The notes below the pieces were generated by a model, which searched no databases, was not told where the DNA came from, and saw only the letters and a list, made by a program, of their open reading frames with translations. A program made the translations under genes and the position numbers. A DNA stretch of 64,000 bases from Sipunculus nudus (taxonomy: Eukaryota > Annelida > Sipuncula > Golfingiida > Sipunculidae), in the NCBI GenBank assembly GCA_026874595.1, contig CM049308.1, forward strand, positions 50,662,624 to 50,726,623, read 5' to 3'. Shown in pieces: positions 48,621-61,960 of this stretch. The first letter of the stretch is position 1. Every line of letters begins with the position of its first letter.

Positions 48621-48659
48621 AAAAAAATATTTTGGCACCAGTTCACATGTTATGAGATT

Positions 48660-49540
48660 ATTCAGTCCTGAAGTATGATAATAGTTTTTAATGGAAATTT
48701 GAGGTTTTTCCTTAATTTTTCGAAGGAACAAAGTTGCAGTGACCTGGTTTTCGGTTTGGTAGGGGATCTTGGGGACATCAAACAGTTTGTTGAATGTGAC
48801 CCAACAAGTGTTGGAAAAATCTGTCCAGAGCTCTCAGAGTTCTACTCCTGAAACGAACCTGGCGGCTGCCGAACCTGGCTTAAAATCATAGTTTCAACAA
48901 AACAAATACAATAACACTCAACGGACTTAATTTCTGGCATGTACATGGAAATTTTAAAGAAGAATACTTCTTGTAAATATTAAGAAAAACAGATGGTTTT
49001 GAGATTATTCAGTCCTGAAGTGTGATAATAGTTTTTAATGGAAATTTGAGGTTTTTCCTTAATTTTTTGAAGGAACAAAGTTGCAGTGACCCAGTTTTCA
49101 GTTTGGTAGGGGATCTTGGGGACATCAAACAGTATGTTGAATGTGACCCAACAAGTTTTGGAAAAATCTGTCCAGAGCTCTCAGAGTTCTACTCCTGAAA
49201 CGAACACAGCGGCTGCAGAACCTGGTTAAAATCATAGTTTCCACAAAACAAATACAATAACACTCAACGGACTTAATTTCTGGCATGTACATGGAAATTT
49301 TAAAGAAGAATACTTCTTGTAAATATTAAGAAAAACAGATGGTTTTGAGATTATTCAGTCCTGAAGTGTGATAATAGTTTTTAATGGAAATTTGAGGTTT
49401 TTCCTTAATTTTTTGAAGGAACAAAGTTGCAGTGACCTGGTTTTCGGTTTGGTAGGGGATCTTGGGGACATCAAACAGTATGTTGAATTTTGGATTTGTA
49501 GGTCTAACAGTTTTAAAACCTGCCAGTCTAACGGACGGAT
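48660..49540. repeat. Three diverged tandem copies of about 350 bp
   Basis: AATGGAAATTTGAGGTTTTT and GGGGATCTTGGGGACATCAA recur near 48690, 49035 and 49385. Lies in the intron between the 44.2 and 49.7 kb exons. Confidence 0.7.
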
Positions 49541-49715
49541 GAAATTTATACTATTCTTACACAAACTGATTACTAAACTGGATCATGGAATTTAACAGAT
49601 AACAACATAAAGACTACAGCATTCTTTCCAATTAACAACCTGTTATTGTACGGAGATATATTCACTTAAACTCATACACATAGTATCCTGAACTTCAGGT
49701 GAGAAGGTTACTCAC

Positions 49716-49831
49716 TGTAGGAGTTTTTCCCTGGCAGTCCTCTGGATATTCCTGACCTTGTCTGGGCCCCACCTAGACATGTTCTCATCATCTCCAATAG
49801 CTATGTTTATAGCCATCCTCACGGCATTCAC
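49716..49831 (-). CDS. TDRD9: TDRD9-like exon
   Basis: 116 bp. Encodes VNAVRMAINIAIGDDENM and GPDKVRNIQRTAREKLL, matching the family pattern VN.LRAAIN...C.GP..V..LQ..AR.KLL; donor GTGAGT. Confidence 0.85.
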
Positions 49832-49969
49832 CTAAATTAAACAATTCTCAGATTGGATTTACACTGAAAAAGGGGAGAACATGTTCCATATAAAAGCTTC
49901 TTATCAAGAAGCCCCTGACAAGGTATTAAGTATGCTCTTTGCAACTTTACAGAGTATATGTACATATGT

Positions 49970-50000
49970 ATATATACATATATGGTTTTTATTTATATAT

Positions 50001-50069
<69 letters not shown>

Positions 50070-50070
50070 A
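49970..50070. repeat. (TA)n(TG)n microsatellite
   Basis: A long run of TA dinucleotides followed by TG dinucleotides, in an intron of the TDRD9-like gene. Confidence 0.95.
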
Positions 50071-50645
50071 TTAATTGTATAAGTTGTATTCACAATACAT
50101 ATAAATGTTTTAATTTCTTGGTTGAAATGTGTGATTAGTACAAATCTTACCCCTATCTGTTCTGAATAAAAAACAAATAACTAAAAGGCTAAAATATATA
50201 TTTTCAGTTTCAACCTGACATTGTGACAAGATACTTGGTTCATGGACCTTGAGCTTAATCTGTATAAAAACTTATTCAATTGTTGTGGAAAATATAACTT
50301 AAATGTTGTGATCTGTCAAACACCTGAGAAAACTGAATGATAATTCATTAATTTTAAATTTAAACTTAGATCGAGGTCAGTAAAAGAAGATAATAACCTA
50401 TAGCGTGACCTATAAAGTGCCACTGTAAAAAATGTATAACCTGTTTAATTACACAGTGACAAGTACATAGAATATAAAAAAAAAGAACACAAAACCTGAC
50501 AACAGAAAGGACTGCACAAGTACAATTCTCTTTGAAGGATTAAGAATGTCTACCTATAGGAATATACTTGCAATCTTAAACTGCAAATCAAATTCTACAT
50601 TTACTAGTTTTCACCAAAAGAAAAAAGGAGAAATTTTGTACTTAC

Positions 50646-50784
50646 CATGATCAAATCTTCCTGTGTGAATTTTGTGTCAAAGGTCAACTCAATATCATGA
50701 TCCTGCAGGGCTGCCTCACCTGTGTCTGGATCCCATCCCAACCCACAGAGGGCGCCAATGTATCTCTGTTTGTATTTGTCAGCC
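50646..50784 (-). CDS. TDRD9: TDRD9-like exon, conserved C-terminal region
   Basis: 139 bp, completing the split Arg codon and giving RYIGALCGLGWDPDTGEA and HDIELTFDTKFTQEDLIM; GTAAGT-type donor. Confidence 0.87.
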
Positions 50785-50944
50785 CTGGAGAGACAATATG
50801 AGATTTGAAGGACAACAGCAGGACTTGTGCAGCAGTCTGCAAATTTGGGTAACTAAAACAACTATTATTGGGAACATCAGCCCAAGTAACACAACTATAC
50901 CTTAAATTATCATGCACCACTATGCAATACAAGTAATACAAGCA

Positions 50945-51800
50945 GGGTTTTATTGTGGTTTGGTTAGCAGAGTTTCCCTGTGGTTTGGTCAGTGGGATTT
51001 TACTGTGGTTTGGTCAGTGGGATTAAACTGTGGTTATGTAAGGAAAGTATTACTGTGGTGATGTTAGGAGTGTATTACTGTGGTGATGTTAGGAGGATTT
51101 CACTGTGGTTATAGCAGGGTTTAACTGTGGTTATGTAGTGGGGTTTACTGTGGTGTTAGCAGCTGTTTCTTGTGGTTTGGTTAATGGAGTTTTACTTGGT
51201 TTGGTTAGTGGGGTTTACTGTGGTTATGTTAGCAGGGCTTTAAAGTGATTAATTTAGTGGGATTTACTGTGGTTATGTCAACATGGTTTTACAGCGATTA
51301 ATTTAGTGGGGTTTACTGTGATTATATTAGCAGGGTTTTACAGAGATTAATTTAGTCAGGTTTACTGTGGTTATGTCAGCAGGGTTTTACAGCGATTAAT
51401 TTAGTGGGGTTTACTGTGATTATATTGGCAGGGTTTTACAGCGATTCATTAAGTGGGGTTAACTGTGGTTATGTAAGCAGTATTTTAAGTGATTAATTCC
51501 TGGGGTTTACTGTGGTTATGTCAGCAGGGTTTTAATGTGGTTATGTCAGCAGGGTTTTAATGTGGTTATGTAAGCAGGGTTGTACTGTGGTTTGGTCAGT
51601 GGGGTTTTACTGTTGTTTTGTTGGTGGGTTTTACTGTGGATATGTTAGGAGGGTTTCACTTGGGTTATGTTAGCAGGGTTAAACTGTGGTTATGTAAGAG
51701 GGTTTCACTTGGGTTATGTTAGCAGGGTTTTACTGTGGTTTGGTTAGTGGGGTTTTACACCAGCAGAGGTTATTGGAGTTTACCATGGTAAGGTAAGAGG
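50945..51800. repeat. Intronic minisatellite, degenerate GTTTTACTGTGGTTATGT units
   Basis: Units of about 28-57 bp built from TTTACTGTGGTTATGT, CAGCAGGGTTTTA and CGATTAATTTAGTGGGG. It fills most of the intron between the exons at 50.7 and 51.8 kb. Confidence 0.85.
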
Positions 51801-51836
51801 GTTTCAATGTCTGTTTCAATGTCTGCTTCTGATTAC

Positions 51837-52114
51837 CTGAGTTCAGCCCTTGGGGCAAATAACAGGCAGACCAGCTGGGGGAGTCCAGGTATACTGGGCA
51901 TCAGGGTTGTCTGACGAGCAATCATGCTGGTCAAATTAGAATTCAGACCCACTTGAGCAGCCACCATCATCTTCATGTGTTTGTCCTGGGGTTGGTCTTC
52001 CAGGGCCACACAGTTCACACTGTTTGGATCAATACTTGTCACACAGAGATGGGCACTGTTTGTCATTCCATGGAATGACATCACATAAGGACTTACTGGA
52101 CCTTTCAATCTGAT
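51837..52114 (-). CDS. TDRD9: TDRD9-like exon, conserved C-terminal region
   Basis: 278 bp, ending in phase 2. Encodes IRLKGPVSPYVMSFHGM, VALEDQPQDKHMKMMVAAQV, ARQTTLMPSIPGLPQLVCLL and FAPRAELR. This is the part that most clearly identifies the gene as TDRD9-like. Confidence 0.87.
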
Positions 52115-52701
52115 CTGCAGTTAAAAACAAAAGAAAAACTGGTTATAATCGTTCAATGGCTCACTGATTTCAGGTATTGTTTTAGCATCTCTCATGCAAG
52201 AATCAAGGACTTAAAATTATCTATGTAAGTCTTCCATTTAGCAGGAACTCTGGTGCAAACTTCAACTGATAACGCATGATAACATATCAATAGCTTTTAT
52301 ACAGATCACAAATAGGGCCTTCAGTTTGGTGCCTTATGACCTGACAAGCTTTAACTTAAGGAATATTATTCCATTTTAAGGCAATATCTGACAAAAGTTT
52401 CCTTTTTGTCTGCAAATGGACAGATAACTTTCTGATCAATGTTAGTATCAAGCAAGTAAAAAATATTCTGTCAGCAGCATTTTCCATTAAAATTTGGTGG
52501 ACTGTCAGATTTTTTATGAGTTATTTTTCTAACAGAACTGCTTTTTTTACTTACAGCAGATTCAGAATGGGAGATTAAAAAGTATACTTTACAAATTATT
52601 TATTCACAGTCCTTTAAAATTATCAAATTAAAGATATTATAATTATCCTGTTTCAATGTTGATTTAAGCCTCTATGACATGTCATAACTGTACATCCTTA
52701 C

Positions 52702-52848
52702 TCTGCCACCCCGTCTGTCCCCCCTCTGGTCCTCTGATGGGTCCAGATTCACACGTAGTTCCGTCCAGTCATATGGATCATGATTCAGCTTCTTCTCCTG
52801 GCTCTTGGTTCTGGAGCTGGCGTAAGCCTTCCTCTTCTCATTGTCTTG
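52702..52848 (-). CDS. TDRD9: TDRD9-like exon, linker region
   Basis: 49 codons, phase 0, TTACAG acceptor and GTAAGG donor. Charged, Lys- and Arg-rich linker including DPYDWTELRVNL. Joins in frame to IRLKGPVSPY of the next exon. Confidence 0.8.
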
Positions 52849-53394
52849 CTGTAAACATGATATAGCAGAGATACGCCACATTAAGACAGACATTCATGGT
52901 CCCCAGCAGGAAACCACAATCAAATTCCCCAATTTTCTCTGATGAATCTTAATATCAATGAACAAAATTTCAGAAACTTATTTTAGAGATTTTCTCCCTT
53001 TTTAGGAACCACAGCCAATCATCCTATTTTAAAAAGCTGTTTGAAAACAATACAAAATGTAACAAACTTACCAATGACTTTTGAGCCATTCCAATTCCCT
53101 GATTTCACCCTCTTTCATGTATTTATATTTATCAGCTAAGTTATCCCAGTCTACAATTACAGATGAAGACCCTCCTATAAACGTTAGTTTGGGGGAAACT
53201 GGGAGATATTCCAAACCAATAAAGCAGGTGCTACAGCAAACTTTGTTGCTGTTTCAATAAACTATAGATTACAAAAAAACAGACCTAGGGGCCTTATTTC
53301 CTTCCTGTGCTATGTAATAACAGTTAAAAAACAAAAAAAAATTATTCATGAACATTCTGCAGAATATTTAGCCAAAATGTAAAACTCATTGAAT

Positions 53395-53515
53395 AGAATT
53401 CAGGTGGGGCTTGCCCTCAAATAGAACTCAGGTGCCGCTGGCCCTTAAATAGAACTCAGGTGCCGCTGGCCCTTAAATAGAACTCAGGTGCCGCTGGCCC
53501 TTAAATAGAACTTGT
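53395..53515. repeat. Minisatellite, unit about 30 bp, four copies
   Basis: AGAACTCAGGTGCCGCTGGC and CCTTAAAT repeat in tandem; the first copy is diverged. Confidence 0.9.
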
Positions 53516-53619
53516 GTAAACATCAAAGGGGTAGATAATATGCATGACTGCAAAACTGGGCTCTCTTTTTAACTATATTAAAACTGAACTACTTAATACA
53601 AAAGAACATGTTCACTCAC

Positions 53620-53754
53620 CACAGATACATAGCTTTCTTCAGCCTTGTCTGCAAAACCTTTATCTATCAGGAGGGTGTTGATATGTATGTCTTCACGGCC
53701 AACTTGGTTTTCATACAAGTCAACACGCAAGACATTGTGGACAACTGAGAACAC
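53620..53754 (-). CDS. TDRD9: TDRD9-like exon, end of extended Tudor region
   Basis: 45 codons, phase 0, TTTCAG acceptor and GTGAGT donor. Encodes VLRVDLYENQ and INTLLIDKGFADKAEESYVS, the usual closing strand and helix of an extended Tudor domain. Confidence 0.83.
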
Positions 53755-54065
53755 CTGAAAAACATATAGTGCTTAAAGATAAGGTGATTACAGTACATGA
53801 TTTCTGCTACATTGTTCATGTAAATACTTACATAACAGCTGTGCAGTTGTGGAAACTTACTCACTTTTACTGCTCAAAGCTTGAATGGTTCAATTTCTGG
53901 AGATAGTGAAATTTCTGTGACCCTCACATTATCAGTATAGTCCACAATCTTCACAGATAAGTAAAACTCCAACTTAACTCCTCTAAAATGAAGCTGTTTA
54001 CTGAATTAATTGTGCACAATAGATATCATGCTTAAATTTTTTTTTAATTTGGATAATTTACCTAC

Positions 54066-54191
54066 CCGTGCAATCAAGTTCTGGTTCCCTCCAACTACTC
54101 TGGCAAAAAATTCATTTGCTCTTTGACTCCAGGTTCCAGAGAGGGAGTCAGTGGCTGAGGGCCTGATATGAGCTAGCTGGCACTCTATTGC
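54066..54191 (-). CDS. TDRD9: TDRD9-like exon after the Tudor core
   Basis: 42 codons, phase 0, TTTTTCAG acceptor and GTAGGT donor. Encodes AIECQLAHIRPS and WSQRANEFFARVV, the extended-Tudor part. The acceptor and first exon bases are copied several times in the minisatellite immediately upstream (54192-54510). Confidence 0.85.
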
Positions 54192-54512
54192 CTGAAAAAT
54201 AAGTCAGGATATCATAAAGTGCCAGCTGCCATTCCACTGCCTGAAAAACAAGTCATGATATCATCATGTGCCAGCTGGCATTCTACTGCCTGAAAAACAC
54301 GCCAGGATATACATCAGCAAGTGCCAGCTGGCATTCTACTCCCTGAAAAACAAGTCAGGATATCATCAAGTGCCAGCCGGCATTCTACTGCCCGAAAAAC
54401 AAGTCAGGATATCATCAAGTGCCAGCCGGCATTCTGCCTGAAAAACAAAACAGGATATCATCAAATGCCAGCTGGAAATCTACTGCCTGAAAAACAAGTC
54501 AGGATATCAACA
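54192..54512. repeat. Minisatellite made of a splice acceptor and exon start
   Basis: Six tandem units of about 50 bp. On the minus strand each reads a TGACTTGTTTTTCAG-like acceptor followed by GCAGTAGAATGCCAGCTGGC, matching the acceptor and first bases of the exon ending at 54191. One unit has lost the AG; the others keep it. Confidence 0.85.
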
Positions 54513-54985
54513 AGCCTAATCAATACATATGGATGGGTAATCTTCAAACATTTGATAATTTTTACAAAGTTGATCATACAAATAAAAATGTTGTAAAAAC
54601 AACACCCAGCCTGACATTTTATATTGATATCTGCTACATAACATGACCTTGTACATTAAACCTGTATATAGTTAACTAATAATCCTAACATTTATAACTC
54701 ACATGACTTAAAAATAACTTCATTTATGACATGTACAAGCTTATATTAATAATACATGAGATCTATACCTTAGTATGTTGCCAAATGTTAAAGAATAAAA
54801 TAAATTCATGTACTTAAAGTTACTCGAGTACACTTTCAAACAATGTATTTAAAGTCTTGAGGTTTTCAAAGAAGTCTGTGCATAAACTGTTCACAAAATG
54901 ACATGAATTTTACAATGGATTTTTTTCACAACTGGATGTCACATGCTTATCCTGAATGGATTCAAACAGATGGAATACAACTCAC

Positions 54986-55075
54986 CTGAAACTCCAAATT
55001 GAGGAAATAATCTTCTATCTCTCTGAGGTAGTTACATGGCATATCATCAATGTTTCCATAATCAACAAAGAACAC
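54986..55075 (-). CDS. TDRD9: TDRD9-like exon: Tudor core
   Basis: 30 codons, phase 0, TTCAG acceptor and GTGAG donor. Encodes VFFVDYGNIDDMP, the signature of Tudor domains including aromatic-cage positions, and then LREIEDYFLNLEFQ. Confidence 0.88.
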
Positions 55076-57689
55076 CTGAAATACAAAAATAAAGAGTTCT
55101 TCATCCATTTAGAGTTTACCAATTCATGGACATTTTTAGCATTATACTTAAAGCCTATAGGCAGTTTTTACACAATTTACAGAATAGTATAATCCCTGAA
55201 ATACAATAACAACATATGAGAACATTTGTTAAAATGTTTACATAAAAATCCCAATTATGATACTGTATGCATGACATACCATGTATATTATCTAATGTCA
55301 GCATATTACAAAATTGGTTAGTAAAGTATATAATAATTTTGAAGAATGTGATGCACAGAGTGCATTAACATATCTCTCACACAAAGCATTGCCAAAAGCA
55401 AAAGTATCAAACTTAATAGTAATACATAGCTAAGAATTCTAAGAATACACAGCTGAGAGCTCAACTCTTGAACCATCCTTCACAAGTCGCCCTGACCAAA
55501 CAAATTGTGAGGTGTGATGTCCTAAAGGCTCTACTCAAAGCAATGTAACAGCTAATACAAATATTCAGGACACTGGAGAGAGTAAATGAGAGCCACTGCA
55601 GTGAGTAAATGCATCAGGGTCATCTGCCTATAAAATTTAGAGTGGTGACTGCCAAAATCATCAAACCAAAACATCTCTGAATCTCTTATTTATTCATTAA
55701 AAAGATTATTTAACTAGATATTTCTTGGCTGCCATAGTATCCCCTGACAATTAATCCCCCCCTTTAAGAATAGGCCCCCCATCTTCAGCAGCATATACTG
55801 ACACTTAGCAAGTGTCTGTGGTTTCTTCCATCTATCAACTTGAGGAACAATATTTTTCACCAAATATGGGGGCCAATATGTTGAATCTCTCTTGAGAAAA
55901 GAGCATTAATTTATTTTACAGAAACAGGAAGGTAGGTGGCGCCACCTGTCTGGTTTTCAAGAAAATTTTTCAAGATGGATAGACATGCAAAATTTAAGAC
56001 CAATACCTTGAACCACTCCAGAGATATGAGCAATTTTCACCAAAAGCACATGTACGGATGGACACCACAGCAAAACAAAGGACCCATGGGTCACGGCGCT
56101 CAGCTGTTATATATGATAAAAAATATGATTTGGGAAAGAGGCATATGCTGGTTTTGTGTTGTAATAAATATAAGCTTTATTATGAGTTGTTGGTGTTTAG
56201 CTTATGTATGATTTTGATAGTATTTTTGGAGACAGGGAAGAGGACTGATTTCATTTATTTTATTAACAAATGGAGTGCTATTGTCACACAGATTTTGACC
56301 TGGCCATATAACTTATAAGCAGGACATAAAATAAAAGAGTTCAACTATTTATTAAAATTTAATAACAAATGTTGTGCCAATATAATATTTATCAAAAATA
56401 ATAAGAGAATCATATGATTTTTTTAATAAAATATAACTGAACTAATTATTAAAATAATATTATAGAATATATGCATTCATGAATACATTTTGAAAGTATT
56501 TGCACTGGTATTCAAATACTTTCATTTTTACCTGAATTCCCATTCTTATGCAAGAAATTTTATAATGGAGTACATATTCATATTCATATTCATATACATT
56601 TGCAAAGTATTTGCACCATGTCTGGTATTTATTCAGTTTTAGCCAAACAATGATGTGGAGAATTCAGAATATAAACAAAGGACCCATGGGTCATGACAAA
56701 AGTTTGAAATTTTTGCAAATGCAAAATATGAAAAATATTCTATTGTAATGTTTTATATTTATATAAGCATATGAGAAGCTAAGAGGAAAGAGTCCTCCTA
56801 CTTGGTTATAGTAAAGTTCTCAATATATGATTGCAAACTAATACTCTGACAAGACTGTCATGAAGAAAAACAGTAAAAGTTTTGAGATACTGTGATGCAT
56901 ATGAAAAATTTACAGATGGACAAGCAAGTGGACAGAATGGACTAATACCTTCATTTCACTTTCAAAGGATTAATGCATTTAAGTTTATATACAAGCCTAT
57001 TTTTTTAGCATATCCACTTTTTTCATTAATAGTTTTTATCTGATTCATTTTTTTATTTACAAGTGTTACAAATTTGTAATATAAAAGTGAAAATATAAGT
57101 TAAAATATTAGAATTCTAAGTTGCAATCATTATATATCCAGATTGTAGCTCACATTGGGTCATATTATGCATACACATATATTTTATTATTTTTAAATCA
57201 AATGTTTAAACTGAATGTAAAAGAAAATAATGCCACAACATGGCATCTACATAATTATTCCTTGATTTCCTATTAAAAAGTTTTGCACATTGGAGTTTTC
57301 AGGACAAGCTTAATTTTATTCACCGAAATAAAATAAAAGATTCAGTAAATTTGATAAAATAAAAACATCTTTTCAAATAAAGTATACACACTGTTGGTTG
57401 AATGAGGGACAAACAATATCATTATGCTAATTACAATCTAAGCTATAATTAATAACTGGAATTAATAGTCAATTTCACACCTGGTGAAGTTTTACTCTTC
57501 TGAAGTAAAGCATTACTTATCTGATGAACATCCATACTTTCATAGCAATACATCACTTTGTGGACACAATTAAATGTGCACTTTAATCATTGTAACTCTG
57601 GTGGTACAATCCAAAATCTAAATTGTAGCATGTCCAAGAATAAAATAAAATACAGAAATTTATAACATTTATCTAGTTTATGCACCAGC

Positions 57690-58556
57690 TGGGGGGGGGG
57701 GGGGGTTGAGTGCAGGGCAGAGGAGAAGCCTGCTAGTAATGGCCAAGCTGGGTCAAGGCAAGCTGCCTGGGTGGGTTACATAATGCAAGTGAAGGCTGTA
57801 CTACTAGGTGGGCCAGATATAAACAACACTTGACATGGTGTATGAAAACTTGAATAAAAGCTACTCTTTTCAAACAATTTCTTTGAAATTTCAGATTGTA
57901 AAAGATTAAATCCTTATGTATATATGCTGTGAAAATTAAATCAACAGTGCTTACAGGGAAAAAACGTGCCACTGCCAAAGTTGGACACAAAATTTAAGGT
58001 ATTAATTTTTTATTTATGCTAATAACTTGAAAAATTTGCAAAATTCAGATCTAATTTTGGGTAAACAATTTAATCTTGATTCAATAAAGTTATATTCCTG
58101 AAAAAAAGTCTTCAGCTTCAGCAATTCTCATTTTAAGTGAGCAAATATATTTCCTGATTTTTTAAAAAATTGCATTATATTTGGGCCTATAACTTCAAAA
58201 TAATACCCAATACTGACCTAATTTTTTGTATGTGCACAGAAAATATATGGAAGAATATGAATACTAAATATGATATAAAACAGATCAGTGGTTTTGATAT
58301 TAGGCAGACTTGAAGTGTAACAATTGCTTTTTTATGGAAAACGGAGGTTTTTCCTTAATATCTCGAAGGAACAAAGTTCTGATGACCCAATTTTCGGTAT
58401 GGTAGGAGATTTTGGGGACATCTAATGGTATGCAGAATTTTGGATTCGTAGGTCAAACGGTTTTAAAACGTGCCCTGTTAACGGACGGACGGCCGGACGG
58501 CTGACGGCAAAGGACCACGACTATAGCTCAGATGACTTACAGTCAGCTGACCTAAC
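57690..58556. repeat. Interspersed repeat copy, nearly full-length
   Basis: Starts at a poly-G run (57691 on) and ends ACTATAGCTCAGATGACTTA; same family as 45870-46742. Confidence 0.65.
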
Positions 58557-58919
58557 AATAGCAGATATCGCCACCAGTCTTAAGGACAAGATGGAGGAGT
58601 CTAAGATCTATAGATATGCACAATTTCAGGCCAATAGTGCAAATCACTCCTCAGAAAGAGCATAAATTTATTTTACGGAAACAGGAAGGTTGGTGGTGTG
58701 GTGCCACCTGTCTGGTTTACGAGAAAACTTTCCCAGATGGATGGACATGCCAAATTTTAGACCAATACCTTGAACCAATCTGAAGATATGAGCAATTTTC
58801 ATACAAAGCACATGTACAGATGGACACCACACTAAAACGATTGCTGAAGGCACCACCATTCTTGAGAAAAAATGTAGGAGTCCAAGATCTATGAATATGC
58901 ACATTTTCAGGCCAATAGG

Positions 58920-59660
58920 GCAAATCAAAGTTTGGCTGAAAATGCATCCACAACCTTTTCAAAGACGTTTATTCTGTGACCTTGACCATTGACCTCATGA
59001 CCTCAAAATCAATAGGAATCTTGTTTTATTGATAGGTCATATGTTAGTCAACTTTGATACCCATATATCATTCCAAGCTGGAGTAATCATCAGGAAATGA
59101 GTTTTTGGACAGATGGCTCCTGTGACCTTCGCCTTTGACCTTGTGACCTAAAAATGGATAGGGGTCTTCCTCTATTGGGAGGTGAACTATATGTTCAAGA
59201 TAAAATGTCTGAAATGAAAAGTTTGGCCTAAAATGCATCAACAATCTTTCAAAGATGTGTCCTGTGACCTTGAGCTTTGACCTCATGACCTCAAAATCAA
59301 TAGAGGTCTTGCTTTATTGATGGGCCATATATAAGTCAAGTTTGAAATCAATATATATCAATCCAAGCTGGAATTATCATCTTGGAACCTAATTTTTTGA
59401 CAGATAGCTCCTGTGGCCTTGACCTTTGACCTTGTGACCCCAAAATTGATATGGATCATCCTCTATTTGCTGGTGAACTATAAGTGCAAGATAAAAGGTC
59501 TGAGATGATAAGTTTGGCTGAAAATGGATCAACAATCTTTTTTAAAGATGTGTACTGTGACCTTGAACTTTGACCTCGTGACCCAAAAATCAATTGGGAT
59601 CTTGCTTTTTTAATGGGAACTATATAAGTCAAGTTTGAAATCCATACATCAAAACAAGGG
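58920..59660. repeat. Degenerate tandem repeat, reverse orientation
   Basis: Units with AAGTTTGGCTGAAAATG, CTGTGACCTTGA.CTTTGACC and CAAGCTGGA.T.ATCAT; reverse complement of the family at 34780-35760. Confidence 0.65.
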
Positions 59661-60634
59661 ACCCATGGGTCACTGTACTCAGCTGAAGTTGGCCTTGAAG
59701 GTAATAATCTAAAATAATATCAAATGGAGATAAAGTGTAAGAGGAAGAGCTAATATAGGCCATGGCTGGTTTATATGATTGGTTTGTATTGATGAGCAAG
59801 AAACTGAAGCAAATAATATTTTGTGACCTGACCATGTGTTTCCTAATGTTGAAACTGAAGCATGTGAGCAGTTTGTGAACAAATGATCTGTACTATTACC
59901 ATGATCATAAGTTGGCTTTTTGATTAACTGTTGACATTTCAGTAGTTTCCACATTTGTTCAATTGAATCTATTTTTTTGTATAAAATATATCAAATATAT
60001 ATGAATTTTTTTTTACTTAATGAAATGTATAGAGCTGAAATATAACTAATTAACAACATACATACAGGGTAAACAAAGCCTGATCTCCAATTCTGCTGAG
60101 GCAGGAAAATAACACACATCAACTTTTTTATTATAAGTTTATATTTCTATACATTTCCAATATAAAATATATATCTGAATATAAAATTTGATTCATAATT
60201 CTAAATTGCATCATCATAAATCTCAATCTGGTCAGATAACACCACATCATGCATACAAATGTTTATTTATTTTTTTACCACAAAAATATATCTTTTAAAT
60301 CTGCAAAACAATAAATATTTTAAAAATAATACTTGATTTAGATTTCACAATTTTAAATTGTGGCTTTATTTATCCATAATGTGCTTCATATTTTATAAAT
60401 TTAAGCATACTGATGGGTTTAATTATATTTGTTAAAATCATTTAAAAGAAAATTGATTTCTTTAAAAATGCTACATTAACACAACATGGCATCTTCTGGA
60501 TTACACCTTGAATTACTTTTTTAAGGAAAGTTTTTGTATATTGGAATGGAAACAGCATTACAATTAAGGAGATACAGTGAAAACAATAACAATTACTGCA
60601 TAACACTTGGTGGGTTGGGTTTGCAGGGGGGGGG

Positions 60635-61583
60635 GGGGACTGGGGTGATGAATGGTGATATGAGTATAACTGTACACCTGTTACAGCAGGGGATCTCCCC
60701 CCAGTGACTGTAACAAATCAGAAACCCTGGCATAGCTGACTTCCAGTGACCTGGAGTGGGACCCTGCATCTGTAATCTGTAATCAAAGCAAATGACTACA
60801 ATAGAGCTCCATGAAAAAAATCAATATCTAGCCTAATTTTCAAGCTTTTATTTTCAAATTTCAGATTAAAACAAATTAAATACTTATGTTTACATGCTGT
60901 GAAAATTAAATAAACACTACTCACAGGAAAAAAAAGTGCCCTGGTCAAAGTTGGGCAAAATTTAAGGTACTGATTTTATTTTTATGCTAATAACTTAATA
61001 CGTTTACAAAATTCAGATTTAATTTTGGTTATACAATTGAATCTTAATTAAACAAAGGTATATACTTGGAAAAAAGTCTCTAGCTTAAAAAATTTTCATG
61101 TTAAGTGAGTAAATTTTTTTCCTGATTTTTTACAAAGTCCATTATGTTTGGTCCCATTACTTAAAGAAACTAAAATACGGGTAGTCAACAAGCGACTACC
61201 CGTATCAGCCGAAATCAGAGTGGGACATGATTCCTGGCATGTACATAGGAACTATATAGAGGAATATTTCTGGTTAATATGAGGAATATCAGATGAGTGG
61301 TTTTGATATTAGGCAGTCGTGAAGTGCGAAAAAAGGTTTTTAATAAAAAATTTAGGTTTTTCCTTAATTTCTCAGAGGAACGAGGTCCCAAAGACCCAAT
61401 TTTCAGCTTGGTAGGAGATCTTGGGGACATCTAACATTATGCTGAATTTTGGATTCCTAGGTCTTATGGTTTCGAAACATGCCACATCTACGGAAGGATG
61501 GACGGACACACAGATAGACGGACAGACGACGGACAATGGACCACGAATATAGCTCAGATGACTTATAGTCAGCTGAGCTAAAA
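60635..61583. repeat. Interspersed repeat copy with Helitron-like hairpin inserted
   Basis: Same family as 45870-46742. In the middle (61172-61220) lies AATACGGGTAGTCAACAAGC and AATCAGAGTGGGA, the end sequence of the Helitron-like elements. Confidence 0.55.
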
Positions 61584-61589
61584 AGCTAG

Positions 61590-61960
61590 AATTACCATCC
61601 GGAAACTAATTTTTGACAGATAGCTTCTGTGGCCTTGACCTTTGATCTTGTGACCCCAAAATTGATATGGATCATCCACTATTTGCAAGTGAGCTATATG
61701 TTCAAGATGGAAGACCTGGGATGTGAAGTTTGGCTTAAAATGCATCCACAATATCTTTTAAGTGAGCCTTTAGTGGTGAGCCATATGTAAGTCACTTTTG
61801 AAATCCGTATGGCAATCAACACTGAAGATATCATAAGAGGTGTGTGAATTTCACCAAATATGGAAATATTAAAGGTCAAGGCCACTCTCATGGTAAAGGT
61901 TATGACCCAAATTTAAAAAAGACCTCATCCCATAACCCATCTCTCTACATGTTCATAATA
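61590..61960. repeat. Fragment of the GGTCAAGGTCA-type tandem repeat, reverse orientation
   Basis: Blocks such as TGTGGCCTTGACCTTTGA and AAGTTTGGCTTAAAATGCAT match 58920-59660. Confidence 0.55.

Noticed and set aside
49881-50138. 85-codon plus-strand ORF
   Set aside because: It is made by the (TA)n(TG)n microsatellite.
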